DNA of 64,000 bases from Propionibacteriaceae bacterium. GTDB lineage: Bacteria; Actinomycetota; Actinomycetes; Propionibacteriales; Propionibacteriaceae. The notes under the pieces were generated by a model. The model did no database searches. It was given only the letters and a program-made list of their open reading frames with translations, and was not told the origin of the DNA. The position numbers and the translations under genes are program-made. Position 1 is the stretch's first letter. Every line of letters begins with the position of its first letter. The DNA lies in the NCBI GenBank assembly GCA_016717345.1, contig JADKFR010000002.1:465062-529061 (forward strand). The letters run 5' to 3'. Positions 48,735-58,900 of the stretch are shown one piece after another.

Positions 48735-51700
48735 GTTCGAGCGACGCCATCGTCATCGGCGAGGACTGGATTAGCGAGCACTACTTCACTACCGACGCCG
48801 GCAAGCAGTCCTTCCAGGGCCAGGTTCAGCAGTTCCGCAAGGACTGGGACGCCGCCACCACCGAGACCGTCCGCTCCCGGTTCACCGCGGCCCGCCGCGA
48901 CCTCGAGAGCGCGCTGGCCGACCTGATGTCGGGCGAGGGCGCCGGCAACGGCGGCTCGCACACCGCGGCGTCCGACCTGTACGCCACTCTCCGCCGGGTG
49001 CTCGGCTACACCGCCCCCGAGTACGCGCTGACGGCGGTGGGCCCGGTGATCGCCGTCCGTGCGCCGGGCATCACCGAGGCCGCCCCGCTGGTGATCGTCG
49101 AGGCCCGCCCGGTCGACGCGGTCGACGACCTGCTCGCCAGGGACGCCGACACCCTGCTGACCGGCTACCCGGTGGACGACAAGACCACCCTCACCTCGAC
49201 CGCCCGGCTGCTCTCCACCCTGTTCGTGGACCCCGACGGCCCCGACTTCGCCCTGGTGCTCGCCGGCCGCTGGGCGCTGGTCGCCGAGCGGGAACGCTGG
49301 GCCGAGGGCCGCTACCTCGCCGTGGACCTGCAGCTGGTCTGCGAGCGGAACGACCCCAAACGTGGCGGTGAGATCGACCGCGCGCTGGCCTGCCTAAGCG
49401 CGGAATCGCTGGCCCCGGACGCGGACGGTGCAGTCTGGTGGGCGGGGGTGCTGGCCCAGTCGATCAAGCACACCGTCGGGGTGTCGGCCGACCTGCGCGA
49501 AGGTGTCCGGCTCTCGATCGAGATCATCGCCAACGAGGTGGTTGACCGCCGCCGCGCCCAGCAGCTCGACCCGCTGCCGCAGGCCCAGGCGCAGCCGCTG
49601 GCCAAGCAGTCGCTGCGGTTCTTGTACCGGATCCTGTTCCTGCTGTACGCCGAGGCCTCCCCCGAGCTGGGCGTGCTGCCGGTGGGGGAGACGGAATACG
49701 AGCAGGGCTACGGCCTGGACCGGCTGCGCGACCTCACCCTGGCCGAGCTGGCCAGCCCGAAGTCCCGCGGCGGCACCCACCTGTACGCGTCACTGGCCAC
49801 CCTGTTCCGGCTGGTCGACCAGGGCCACGCCGCGCCCGCCACGGACGGTGACGGCGTGCTCAAGGGGCTGACGTTCTCCGGTCTCAAGGCCGACCTGTTC
49901 CATCCGGCGGCGACCGCGCTCATTGACGAGGTCGGCCTTGGCAACGCCGCCGTCCAGAAGGTGCTACGCAAGCTGCTGCTCAGCAAGGAATCCCGCGGCC
50001 GGGACCGCGGCTTCATCTCCTACGCCGAACTCGGCATCAACCAGCTGGGCGCGGTGTACGAGGGCCTGATGTCGTACACGGGCTTCTTCGCCGAGACCGA
50101 CCTGTACGAGGTCGCCAAGAACGGGGACGCCGCCAAGGGTTCCTGGGTCGTGCCGATCGAGCGGGCCGAGGGCATCGCCGAGGCTGATTTCGTGCGCGAG
50201 ATCGACGGAGTCACCGGCGAATCCCAGGCGGTGCTGCACCGCCGCGGCACCTTCGTGTTCCGGCTGGCCGGACGCGAGCGCCAGCAGTCCGCCTCCTACT
50301 ACACCCCCGAGGTGCTGACCCGGTTCACCGTCTCCCAGGCGCTGGCAGAGCTGCTCGACCAGGACGGGCACACCACCACCGCCGAGGAGATCCTTGGGCT
50401 CAGCGTCTGCGAACCGGCGCTGGGTTCGGGAGCGTTCGCCATCGAGGCAGTCCGGCAGCTGGCCGAGGAGTACCTGCGTCGCCGCCAGTCCGAACTCGGG
50501 ACGCGGATCGACCCCGACGCCTACGCGGTGGAGTTGCAGCGGGTGAAGGCGTCGATCGCCCTACACCAGGTGTACGGGGTGGACCTCAACGCCACTGCGG
50601 TCGAACTCGCCGAGATCTCGCTGTGGCTGGACACCATGGTCGAAGGCCTTCAGGCGCCTTGGTTCGGCTTGCATCTACGTCGCGGCAACTCGCTCATCGG
50701 GGCCCGCCACGCGGTATTCACGCGCTCACAGGTCGACAGCAAGCAGGCTTGGCTTTCTGCTATGCCGCGCGATATCCACTTACCGAGATGCCTAGCGAGG
50801 TCGCCAACGGCCGCGAAGGCTCCGCCAGCGGCAGCATCCACCATTTCCTGCTCCCTGCCGAAGGTTGGGGCGCCGCGATCGGCGCCAAGGAAGCAAAGGA
50901 ACTTGCCCCGGAGGCCCTCGACCGACTCAAACAATGGCGCAAGTCCGTTCTGGTTCAGCCCAGCAAGAAGCAGGTCGACGCCCTTGTAGGGCTGGGGAGG
51001 CGTGTCGAGGCTCTCTGGCAGCTCTCGTGGCGCCGCCTTACCATCGCCGAGAGCGAGATCCGCCGCGCGGTTGACCTCTGGGGTGCGAGCGACCTTCCCG
51101 CTGGCGGCGCGGTAACCCGCAAGCAAGTCGAGACCACTCTTGCGGACCCGAACGGTGCCTACTCGAGGCTTCACCGGGTCATGGACGCTTGGTCCGCGAT
51201 GTGGTTCTGGCCACTCACCGAAACCGTGTCTCCACCTTCGCTCGTCGAGTGGATCGACACCCTCCAGAAGCTGCTCGGCACCGCTGGGACTGTTTCAAAG
51301 GCGAGCCCTGCCCAACCCAGCCTCGGGGCCGCCTTCAACTGGGACGAACTCGACGACGCCGAGCAGAACGACCTTGCCTTCTCCCTTGCTGCCGACGTCC
51401 GCAAGACGATCGACGATCACCCGTGGCTGGCCGCCGCTCAACGCGTGGCGGAGCGCCAAGGCTTCTTCCACTGGGAACTCGACTTCGCTCAGGTCTTCGC
51501 TGGCGGTGGATTCAGCCTTCAAGTCGGGAATCCCCCTTGGGTGCGTCCACGCTCTGACGTCGAAGCGCTTCTCGCCGAGGCGGACCCTTGGTGGCAGCTA
51601 AAGGCGAAGTCAACGGCCATGGAGGACGCCGAGCACCGTGCCTTCGCCCTCTCTGTCGAGGGCACGGCTGACCTCGTTCTGGACGGGACATCCGAGGTGG

Positions 51701-53385
51701 TCGCGACCGCTGCCGTCCTCGGTTCGCGGCAGCAATACCCCCACCTACTTGGGCTCCAACCAGACCTCTACCGATGCTTCATGGCACAAACTTGGCGACA
51801 CGCCGAATCAACAGGTTCAGTCGGGCTCATCCACCCGGAGACCCACTTCACAGACGAGAAGGCCGGACTCCTCCGAGCCACGACCTATCGGAGACTTCGC
51901 CGGCATTGGCAGTTCATCAACGAACTGGTGCTCTTCGAGATCCATGACCTCGTGCGCTACGGAATCCACATCTACGGTTCTGAGCGTGAGCCTGACTTCC
52001 TTCAAGCGACCTCTCTGTACCATCCGGACACCGTCCGGCGATCACTCGAACATGACGGTTCAGGCACTGAGCCTGGGCTGAAGGATCCGGACAGCAACTG
52101 GGACCTCCGACCACACGCGAGCCGCATTCAGCACATCCGAGCCGCGACTCTGCACACATGGCACGCGATCCTCGAGTCGAACGACCAACCAACCGATCAG
52201 ACTCGGATGGTGTACACGGTCAACCGATCCACCGCAGCTGTCCTGGAGAAGTTGTCGAACTCGCCGCGGATGGCGGCACTCGGTATGCACTTCTCTCGCG
52301 GATGGGATGAGAGTGTCGACCGCAAGAAGGGGTACTTCGATGCCGATTGGGGAGTGCCTGAATCTTGGGATGCAGTCATCCTCCAAGGACCTCATCTCCA
52401 CGTGGCAACACCGATGTACAAGGCGCCCAACCCAAGCATGCTGCACAACCAGGACTGGACGCTCTGTGACCTTGAGGCGCTGCCTGCCACAGCGATCCCC
52501 GCGACCTCCTACAAGCCGCGTGGGAATCGGGAATGCTACGACGCTGCGTACACAAGCTGGCGACATGGCGGCAGCAGTGCGACCTCGGCCAGAGACCACT
52601 TCCGCCTCGCGTACCGGGCCATGGCGGCCAACACCGGAGAACGCACACTCATTCCAGCGCTCATTCCACCTGGAACCGCCCACGTCAACGTGGTCTTCTC
52701 CTTCGGAGCGGCATCGGACGAACACGGTGCGGATCTCCTTACCTGCGCTGGCTTCTGCAGTTCTCTGTTGGCGGACCTTAGCGTGCGGGTCACGCCGAAG
52801 AGCAACATCTATCAAGGCGTGTTCGAGCGGTTACCCATCGTTGTTGACCATCCCTTGACCGCCGAGCTGAGGCTGCGGGCGATGCGGCTCAACGCCCTCA
52901 CGAGCGCGTTCGAGCCACTCTGGCGGCGTACCTTCGAACGGCACTTCCAGGACGACGCTTGGACCTGCGACCCGTCGAGACAGTCTGTTGACTTGGGCGC
53001 CGTCGGCCCCGACTGGAGTAGCTCCACCCCCCTTCGACGCGCCATTGACCGACGACAGGCGCTCCTCGAGATCGACGCCTTGGTTGCACTGATGCTGGGG
53101 GTGACACCAGAACAGCTATGCACGATCTACCGAACGCAGTTCGCAGTGCTCTGCGGATACGACCGAACCAAATACATCTATGACGCGGACGGCCGGGTCG
53201 TTCCAACAAGCGTCCTCACGGCGTGGCGAAAGCGAGGCGACAACATCAGCGTGGAGGAGCGCACAGCCACTCATCCAGGATCGGGCGTGAGGTACGAGTA
53301 CGTACCACCGTTCCGCACTCTCGACAGGGAGGCAGACCTGCGCAGCGCCTACTCGGCGTTCGAAGCGCTGCTTGCCAGGCGCTGA
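48731..53385 (+). CDS. drmMI: Eco57I-type adenine-specific DNA methyltransferase, DrmMI-like, one frameshift; C-terminal third invertible
   Basis: ATG 48731 overlaps the DrmD stop (ATGA). The protein has about 1550 residues with a frame change near 50745. SAM-binding motif I is LSVCEPALGSGAFAIEAVRQ (about residue 560), preceded by QQSASYYTPEVLTRFTV. VYGVDLNATAVELAEISLWL is motif II. The catalytic NPPW stands in LQVGNPPWVRPRSD (near residue 933), with a long insert before it. The 3' part from 51801 onward, containing target-recognition-like sequence, has a diverged inverted copy at 53349-54939. The border is a 68-bp inverted repeat encoding STGSVGLIHPETHFTDEKAG. In DISARM the methyltransferase marks self DNA; here its specificity could be switched. 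Confidence 0.8.
51801..51868 (+). repeat. 68-bp inverted repeat, inner copy (crossover site in the methyltransferase gene)
   Basis: This stretch is identical, base for base, to the reverse complement of 54872-54939. Sequence diverges at once on both sides. It encodes part of the methyltransferase between the catalytic NPPW and the presumed recognition region. Confidence 0.95.
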
Positions 53386-54939
53386 GCGAACTCGACGTAC
53401 GCCTGCCGCATGCCTGCTTCGCGGTCGAGAGTGCGGAACGGCGGGTCGTAGACGTAGGTGGTGCCCGCCTGATTTGTCGCGGTGCGCTCTTCGGCGGTGA
53501 TCTGCTTGCCCTTCTTGCGCCACACAGTGAGCACAGAAGTCGGCACAAGCCGCCCGTTCGCGTCGTAGACGTACGACTGTCGGTCGTATCCGTAGAGCAC
53601 TGCGAACTGCGTTCGGTAGATCGTGCAGAGTTCGTCCGGCGTGACTCCAAGGATCACCGCTATGAGCGCGTCAATCTCGACCAGTGCTTGGCGGCGGTCC
53701 ACTGCCCGTCGAAGCGGCGTCGCCGTAGTCCACTCGCGTCCGACATCAGCCAACTGGACGGTGGTCTCACCCTGACTACACGTCCATGAGTCCTGGCCGA
53801 ACTCCTCAGAGAAGCACTCCGACCACAGCGCCGCGTACGCATCCGTAACGCAATTGAGGCGGAGCACCCGCAATATGACCTCAAAACGCAGCGGCGTGTC
53901 CATCACCAAGGGCAACCGACCGACCGTCGAGGGCGGGATGGTCGACTTTGGCACTACTCGAAGTGCGGCATCCACCAACAGCGAAGACATGAAGCCGGCG
54001 CAGAACACGAGGTCCTGAGAGGTTCCAGCAGGAAGTGCGGCCGCCGCCACTGCATGAACATGAGTCGCTCCGGGCGGGATGATTGCCGGGATGAGAGATC
54101 GCTCGTTCCCCGCAGCCCACATCGAGCGCCAGGCCAGGCGGTAGTAGTCTCTGGCGGCGACCGGACCACCCTGGGTCTGCCAATAGGTGTAGGCGGCGTC
54201 GTAGGCCTGGCGTTGACCCCGCGGCTTGTACGAGGTCGCGGGGATCGCGTTGTCGGGGAGAACCTCGAAGTCGGTCGCAGACCAGTCCAACTTGTGAAGC
54301 ATCGTCGAGTTCGGGGTCTTGTATAGCGGTGTCCCGACGTACAGATGCGGGCCCTGCAGGATGGCCGAATCCCAAGATTCAGGCACTCCCCAGTCGGCGT
54401 CGAAGAACCCCTTGGTTCGGTCGTTCTTCTCATGCCAACCAGGTGAGAAGAGCAGGCCGACCTGACTCATGCGAGGAGCGGCCGCAAGCCTCTCAAGCAC
54501 GGCACCAGTGGATCGGTTGACCGTGTAAACCATCCGGGATTGACCAATCGCAACCTCGTCTGATTCGAGCAGCGCGTGCCAGGTAGAGAGTGTCGAGAAG
54601 TCGACGCGCTGGACGCGGCTCGCGTGTGGTCGGAGGTCCCAGTTGCCGTCCGGGTCCTTCAGCCCAGGCTCAGTGCCTGAACCGTCATGTTCGAGTGATC
54701 GCTGGACGGTGTCAGGGTGATACAGCGACGTGGCCTGCAAGAAATCGGGCTCACGGTCGCCGCCATATACGTGTATCCCGAAGCTGACATGGTGGTCTAC
54801 CTCGAACAAGACGAGCTCGTTCACGAACTGCCAGTGTCTACGCAATCGCCGGTAGGTCGCCGCCCGCAGTGGTCCGGCCTTCTCGTCTGTGAAGTGGGTC
54901 TCCGGGTGGATGAGCCCGACTGAACCTGTTGATTCGGCG
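53349..54939 (-). pseudogene. Silent alternative C-terminus of the methyltransferase
   Basis: On the minus strand an open frame enters through the 68-bp repeat (GSVGLIHPETHFTDEKAG) and runs 500 codons to a stop at 53349. It is homologous to the expressed copy throughout: RRHWQFVNELVLFEVDHHVS against RRHWQFINELVLFEIHDLVR, YFDADWGVPESWD against FFDADWGVPESWD, and CTIYRTQFAVLYGYDR near the end. Patches in between differ strongly, as expected for target-recognition regions. There is no start codon, promoter or methyltransferase core, so it is not expressed in this orientation. It is unbroken by frameshifts, which suggests that it is kept functional. Confidence 0.85.
54872..54939 (-). repeat. 68-bp inverted repeat, outer copy (crossover site at the silent cassette)
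   Basis: The minus-strand sequence equals 51801-51868 exactly. It marks the 5' end of the silent cassette; beyond 54939 there is no methyltransferase sequence. The invertase start codon lies 72 bases outside it. Confidence 0.95.
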
Positions 54940-55010
54940 GCAGTAGCCCCAATCCCGCACGCTGGTGCAAATGGCGAACAGCCCCCGTACGGCCTGCAGA
55001 GAGGATTGAG

Positions 55011-55853
55011 ATGCCTGAACTGCCTACATCCCCAGCTTGGTCAAAGGAGATCCAGGCCTGGAGCATCGCCATGCAGGCGATGCGCCTGTCCACACAAACC
55101 ATCGACATGCGCACCGGTCACCTCCGTCGGCTAGCCCGCGCAAACGTGGCCGCCGGGCCGTGGGAGGTTGCACCCGCGGACCTTCTCGAGTGGGTAGGGA
55201 CTCACCGTTGGCGACGGGAGACCGCAAGAGCCTTCCGATCTTCACTTCGCCGTTTCTGGGCGTGGGGGGTGGCTACGGGACGGACAGAAAGGAACACCGC
55301 GGAGATCGTCCCGATGGTGCGACCGGATCAGCCTCGTCCACGGCCTGCGGCGCCTGACATTGTCACTCACGCCATCGGCGTTGCTGACGCACGGGTCGTT
55401 CTAATGCTCCGTCTGGCAAATGAGCTCGGGATGCGCCGCGGTGAAGTTGCGCAGGTTCATCCAGAGCAGGATCTCGTGCGCGACATGGTCGGCTGGTCAC
55501 TGGTCGTGCACGGGAAGGGCTCCCGCAATCGCGTGCTGCCTCTTCCCGAGGACCTCGCAGGGACTCTGCTCGCCGCGCCCTCGGGGCACCTCTTCCCGAG
55601 TCCGTCAGGCGGCCATCTTTCGCCGCATTGGGTGGGGAGTCTGGTGTCTAGGGCGCTCGCAGACGGCACGACGATGCACCAACTGCGCCACTTGTGTGCG
55701 ACCGAGGTACACAATCAGACCCACGACATCTGCCTGGTTCAGACAGTCCTTGGGCATGCGTCCCTGACGACGACGCAGCGATACGTTGCGGTGGACGACT
55801 CGAAAGTGCGCGAGGCGATCGTCGAGCGATCGCGTCGGTGGCGCCCGGCCTAG
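55011..55853 (+). CDS. Tyrosine recombinase, presumed invertase of the methyltransferase cassette
   Basis: ATG 55011 follows GAGAGGATTGAG. The 280-residue, intact product has an N-terminal SAM-like domain (LSTQTIDMRTGHLRRLARAN) and a C-terminal catalytic domain with RLANELGMRRGEVAQVH (Arg), LVVHGKGSRNRVLPL (Lys), TMHQLRHLCATEVH (His-x-x-Arg), VLGHASLTTTQRYVAV (His and Tyr). All catalytic residues are present, as in XerC/D-type enzymes. The gene sits outside the invertible segment, next to the outer repeat, and between two defence genes, not in an integrative element. I infer that it inverts 51801-54939. It could alternatively be a remnant integrase. Confidence 0.75.
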   Translation: MPELPTSPAWSKEIQAWSIAMQAMRLSTQTIDMRTGHLRRLARANVAAGPWEVAPADLLEWVGTHRWRRETARAFRSSLRRFWAWGVATGRTERNTAEIVPMVRPDQPRPRPAAPDIVTHAIGVADARVVLMLRLANELGMRRGEVAQVHPEQDLVRDMVGWSLVVHGKGSRNRVLPLPEDLAGTLLAAPSGHLFPSPSGGHLSPHWVGSLVSRALADGTTMHQLRHLCATEVHNQTHDICLVQTVLGHASLTTTQRYVAVDDSKVREAIVERSRRWRPA

Positions 55854-55912
55854 TGCTGAGGTCGCATCCAGGCTGGCCGCGCCTGGTGGTGCCTGCCAAT
55901 AGAGTGTCGCGG

Positions 55913-58900
55913 GTGAACGAGTTGCTGCCGACCAAGCTGACGAGAGACATCCAGGACGGCCTGCTCGACTACCTCACCACGACGTTCGCGCTCGCCGACG
56001 ATGACGCCCGCCTTGCGCTTCTGGATTTCCTGGGCGACCGTGAGGCGGGCTTGTTCAAGGGGCCGTTCCTGCGGCTGCGGTTGCCGTTCCGTCCGGCGCT
56101 GGGCGGCTCGACGGCCGGGCTTTCCTGGAATCCCGGGTTCGTGCCGTACGGGCATCAGGCGGCGGCATTCGCCCGGTTGAGCTCGGCGGACGTGGGACCG
56201 GACAAGCCGCGCCCGCTGCCGACCCTGATCACCACCGGCACCGGGTCGGGCAAGACCGAGGCGTTCCTGTACCCGATCCTCGACCACGTGCTGCGGGCCA
56301 ACCGCGCCGGCGTGACCGGAATGAAGGCGCTGATCCTCTACCCGATGAACGCGCTGGCCAACGACCAGGCCAAGCGGCTCACCGAGCTGCTGACAACTCG
56401 GGAGGAGCTGGCTGGGATCACCGCCGCGCTGTACACCGGCCAGACCGGTCCACAGCGCACCAAGGTTACCAAGGACGGCTTGATCACCGACCGGGCCATC
56501 ATCCGCGACAGCGCCCCCGACATCTTGCTGACCAACTACAAGATGCTCGACCAGCTGTTGCTGCGCCACGACGACCAGCGCCTGTGGCAGCAGAGCGCGA
56601 CCAGCCTGCAGTACCTGGTGCTGGACGAGTTCCACACCTACGACGGCGCCCAAGGCACCGACGTGGCGATGCTGCTGCGGCGGTTGGGTCTGACGTTGAA
56701 GAGCCACTGGCCCGACGGCGCGTTCACCGTCGAGGACTGGGCCCGTCCGCTGGGTCGGATCACTCCGGTGGCGACCTCGGCGACGCTGGGCGACCAGGGT
56801 GACTCGGCGGCCATGATCGAGTTCGCGCGGACGGTGTTCGGCGACGACCTCGACGCCACCTGCGTGGTGGGTGAGGGACGGCTGACGCTGGAGGAGTGGG
56901 CTGCCGGAGCAGCTGAAACCGTCGAAGGGCTCGGGCTGACCCCGAATCCGGTGGCCCGAGCCGACCTGGCCGTCCTCAACGCCACCCTGGACGGCGTGGA
57001 CCCCGGCGACGCCCGTGGCCTGACGCTTCGGGTGCTGGCGGCGCTCTACGAGGTACCGATCCCGGAGCTGGAGGCCGCGCTGGGGGGCCGGGCCTCGCGG
57101 CGTTGACCGTGGACCTGCACCTGTGGGTGCGGGAGCTCACCCGCATCGACCGGGTGGCGAGTTCGACCGCCGAATACCTGTGGAGCGACGACGGGTCCCT
57201 GGCGGCGGCGGTCGGTGCGGACCCGTTCGCCGGGCAGTCCCGTCCGGTGTTCCCGGCGATCTACTGCCGGCACTGCGGACGCTCCGGCTGGGGGGTGGAG
57301 CTGGCCGCGGTGGGGGCCAACCTCGCCCCCGAGGACAGCACCATCCGACGCCACCACGCCACGCACGAGGGCCGCTTCCGCGCCCTGCTCTACGCGCCCT
57401 TGGAGGCCGACCATGCTGGCGGCAACGGCGGCCCGGCCGAGGCGGTGGAGGGCCTGCGCTGGTTCTCGATCCGGCAGCGGCTGCTGCTGGCGTCCCCGCC
57501 GGCCGAAGACGACCGCGACACCCGCGAGGGCTGGGTGCTACCCGTGCTTACCCAGGTCGGCCAAGACGCCGACGCCGAGTCCCAGGCCGACACCTGCCCG
57601 TCCTGCCAGCAGCGGGACGCGATCCGGTTCCTGGGCAGTGCGGTGGCCACGTTGTTGTCGGTGACCCTGTCCACGCTGTTCGGCGCGGAGCAGTTGGACG
57701 CCGCGGAGAAGAAGGCGCTGGTGTTCACCGACAGCGTCCAGGACGCCGCCCACCGGGCGGGGTTCATCGAGAGCCGCTCCCACGTGCTGACCCTGCGTTC
57801 AGTGCTGCGGGCGGCCGTCGATGACGCGCCGATCGCGCTGGACGCCCTGGTGGGCGAGGCGATTCGGCAGGCTGGCGACGACCCGTTCCGCCGGTTCCGC
57901 CTCGTGCCGCCGGAGCTGGCCGAACGGGACGAGTTCGCCCCGTTCTGGCGCAAGGACTCCGCACGCGAGGTGCCACCGATCGTCCTGACGCGGGTGAGGC
58001 GACGGCTGTTGTTCGACGCGGTGCTGGAGTTCGGTCTGCAGTCGCGGGTCGGCCGGACGCTGGAACAGACCGGCACCGTGGTCGTCGAGGTGGAAGCCGG
58101 CCAGCCGGCGAAGCTCGCCGCCATCGGTCGGGCGACGCTCGACAAGGCCGAGCTGCAGGACGGGCTGGATAGCCCGCTCAGTGCGCTCGCTGACGCCCGG
58201 CTCGTCGCCTGGGTGCGCGGCACCCTGGAGCATCTGCGGGAACGCGGGGCCATCGAACACGAATGGTTCAACCGCTTCCTCACCGAGGACGGGAACCGCT
58301 ACCGCCTCTGGGGTGGGCGTCCCCGGGGCCAGGGCATGCCGGCCTTCCCGAAGGGACGCGCGGCTCCCGCCTTCCCGCGGATCGGGCCGGCGGCGAAATG
58401 GAAGGATCCGCTGCTTGACCCGGTGACGTCGCCGCAGTCGTGGTATGCCCGCTGGACCGCCCGCACCCTGGCCATCCCGCCGGGCTTCGGGGCGAAACTG
58501 GCCAGGCTGCTGCTGGAGCAGCTCGTCCGTGCCGACGTGCTGCACTCGACCTCCACCGAGTCTGGCGGCACGGTGTTCGCGATCCCGACCAGTTCGGTGC
58601 TGGTGCACCCGACCACCACGGCGTCCCTGGCCGCTGGCAAGCATCTGCTGGTCTGCTCGGTGTGCCACAACCAGCAGCCCGGGACGGCACAGACCGTCGC
58701 CCAGCTCGACGGCGCCCCCTGCCTGCTGGTGCGCTGCCCGGGAACCCTGGCCCGCGAGGCCCGCGCCGGCAACTACTACCGCAGCCTGTACGCCTCGGCC
58801 GACATGCGGCGGATCGTGTCCCGGGAGCATTCGAGCCTGCTGGACGATGCGACCCGGCTGACCTACGAGTCCGGGTTCAGGCAGGGGCAGTCCCACCCCG

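Larger units (their letters stand above)
51801..54939. other. Invertible segment exchanging the methyltransferase C-terminus
   Basis: The segment is bounded by the 68-bp inverted repeats and contains two convergent reading frames, the expressed 3' part of the methyltransferase and its diverged silent alternative. They overlap tail to tail by 37 bases around 53349-53385. Inversion joins the silent part in frame to the shared 5' part. Further perfect inverted blocks inside (for example 52038-52085 with 54655-54702, 48 bp) offer secondary crossovers. A recombinase gene adjoins the outer repeat. Confidence 0.8.

Noticed and set aside
53223..53789. Plus-strand open frame of 188 codons between the methyltransferase and the recombinase
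   Set aside because: It is antisense to the silent methyltransferase cassette, which has full homology to the expressed copy; the plus-strand frame has no motif.
55011..55853. Integrase marking the border of a separate integrative element
   Set aside because: It lies tightly between two genes of one defence locus, next to a 68-bp inverted repeat, and no att-like direct repeat was seen nearby; an invertase role explains the context better, though this is not proven.
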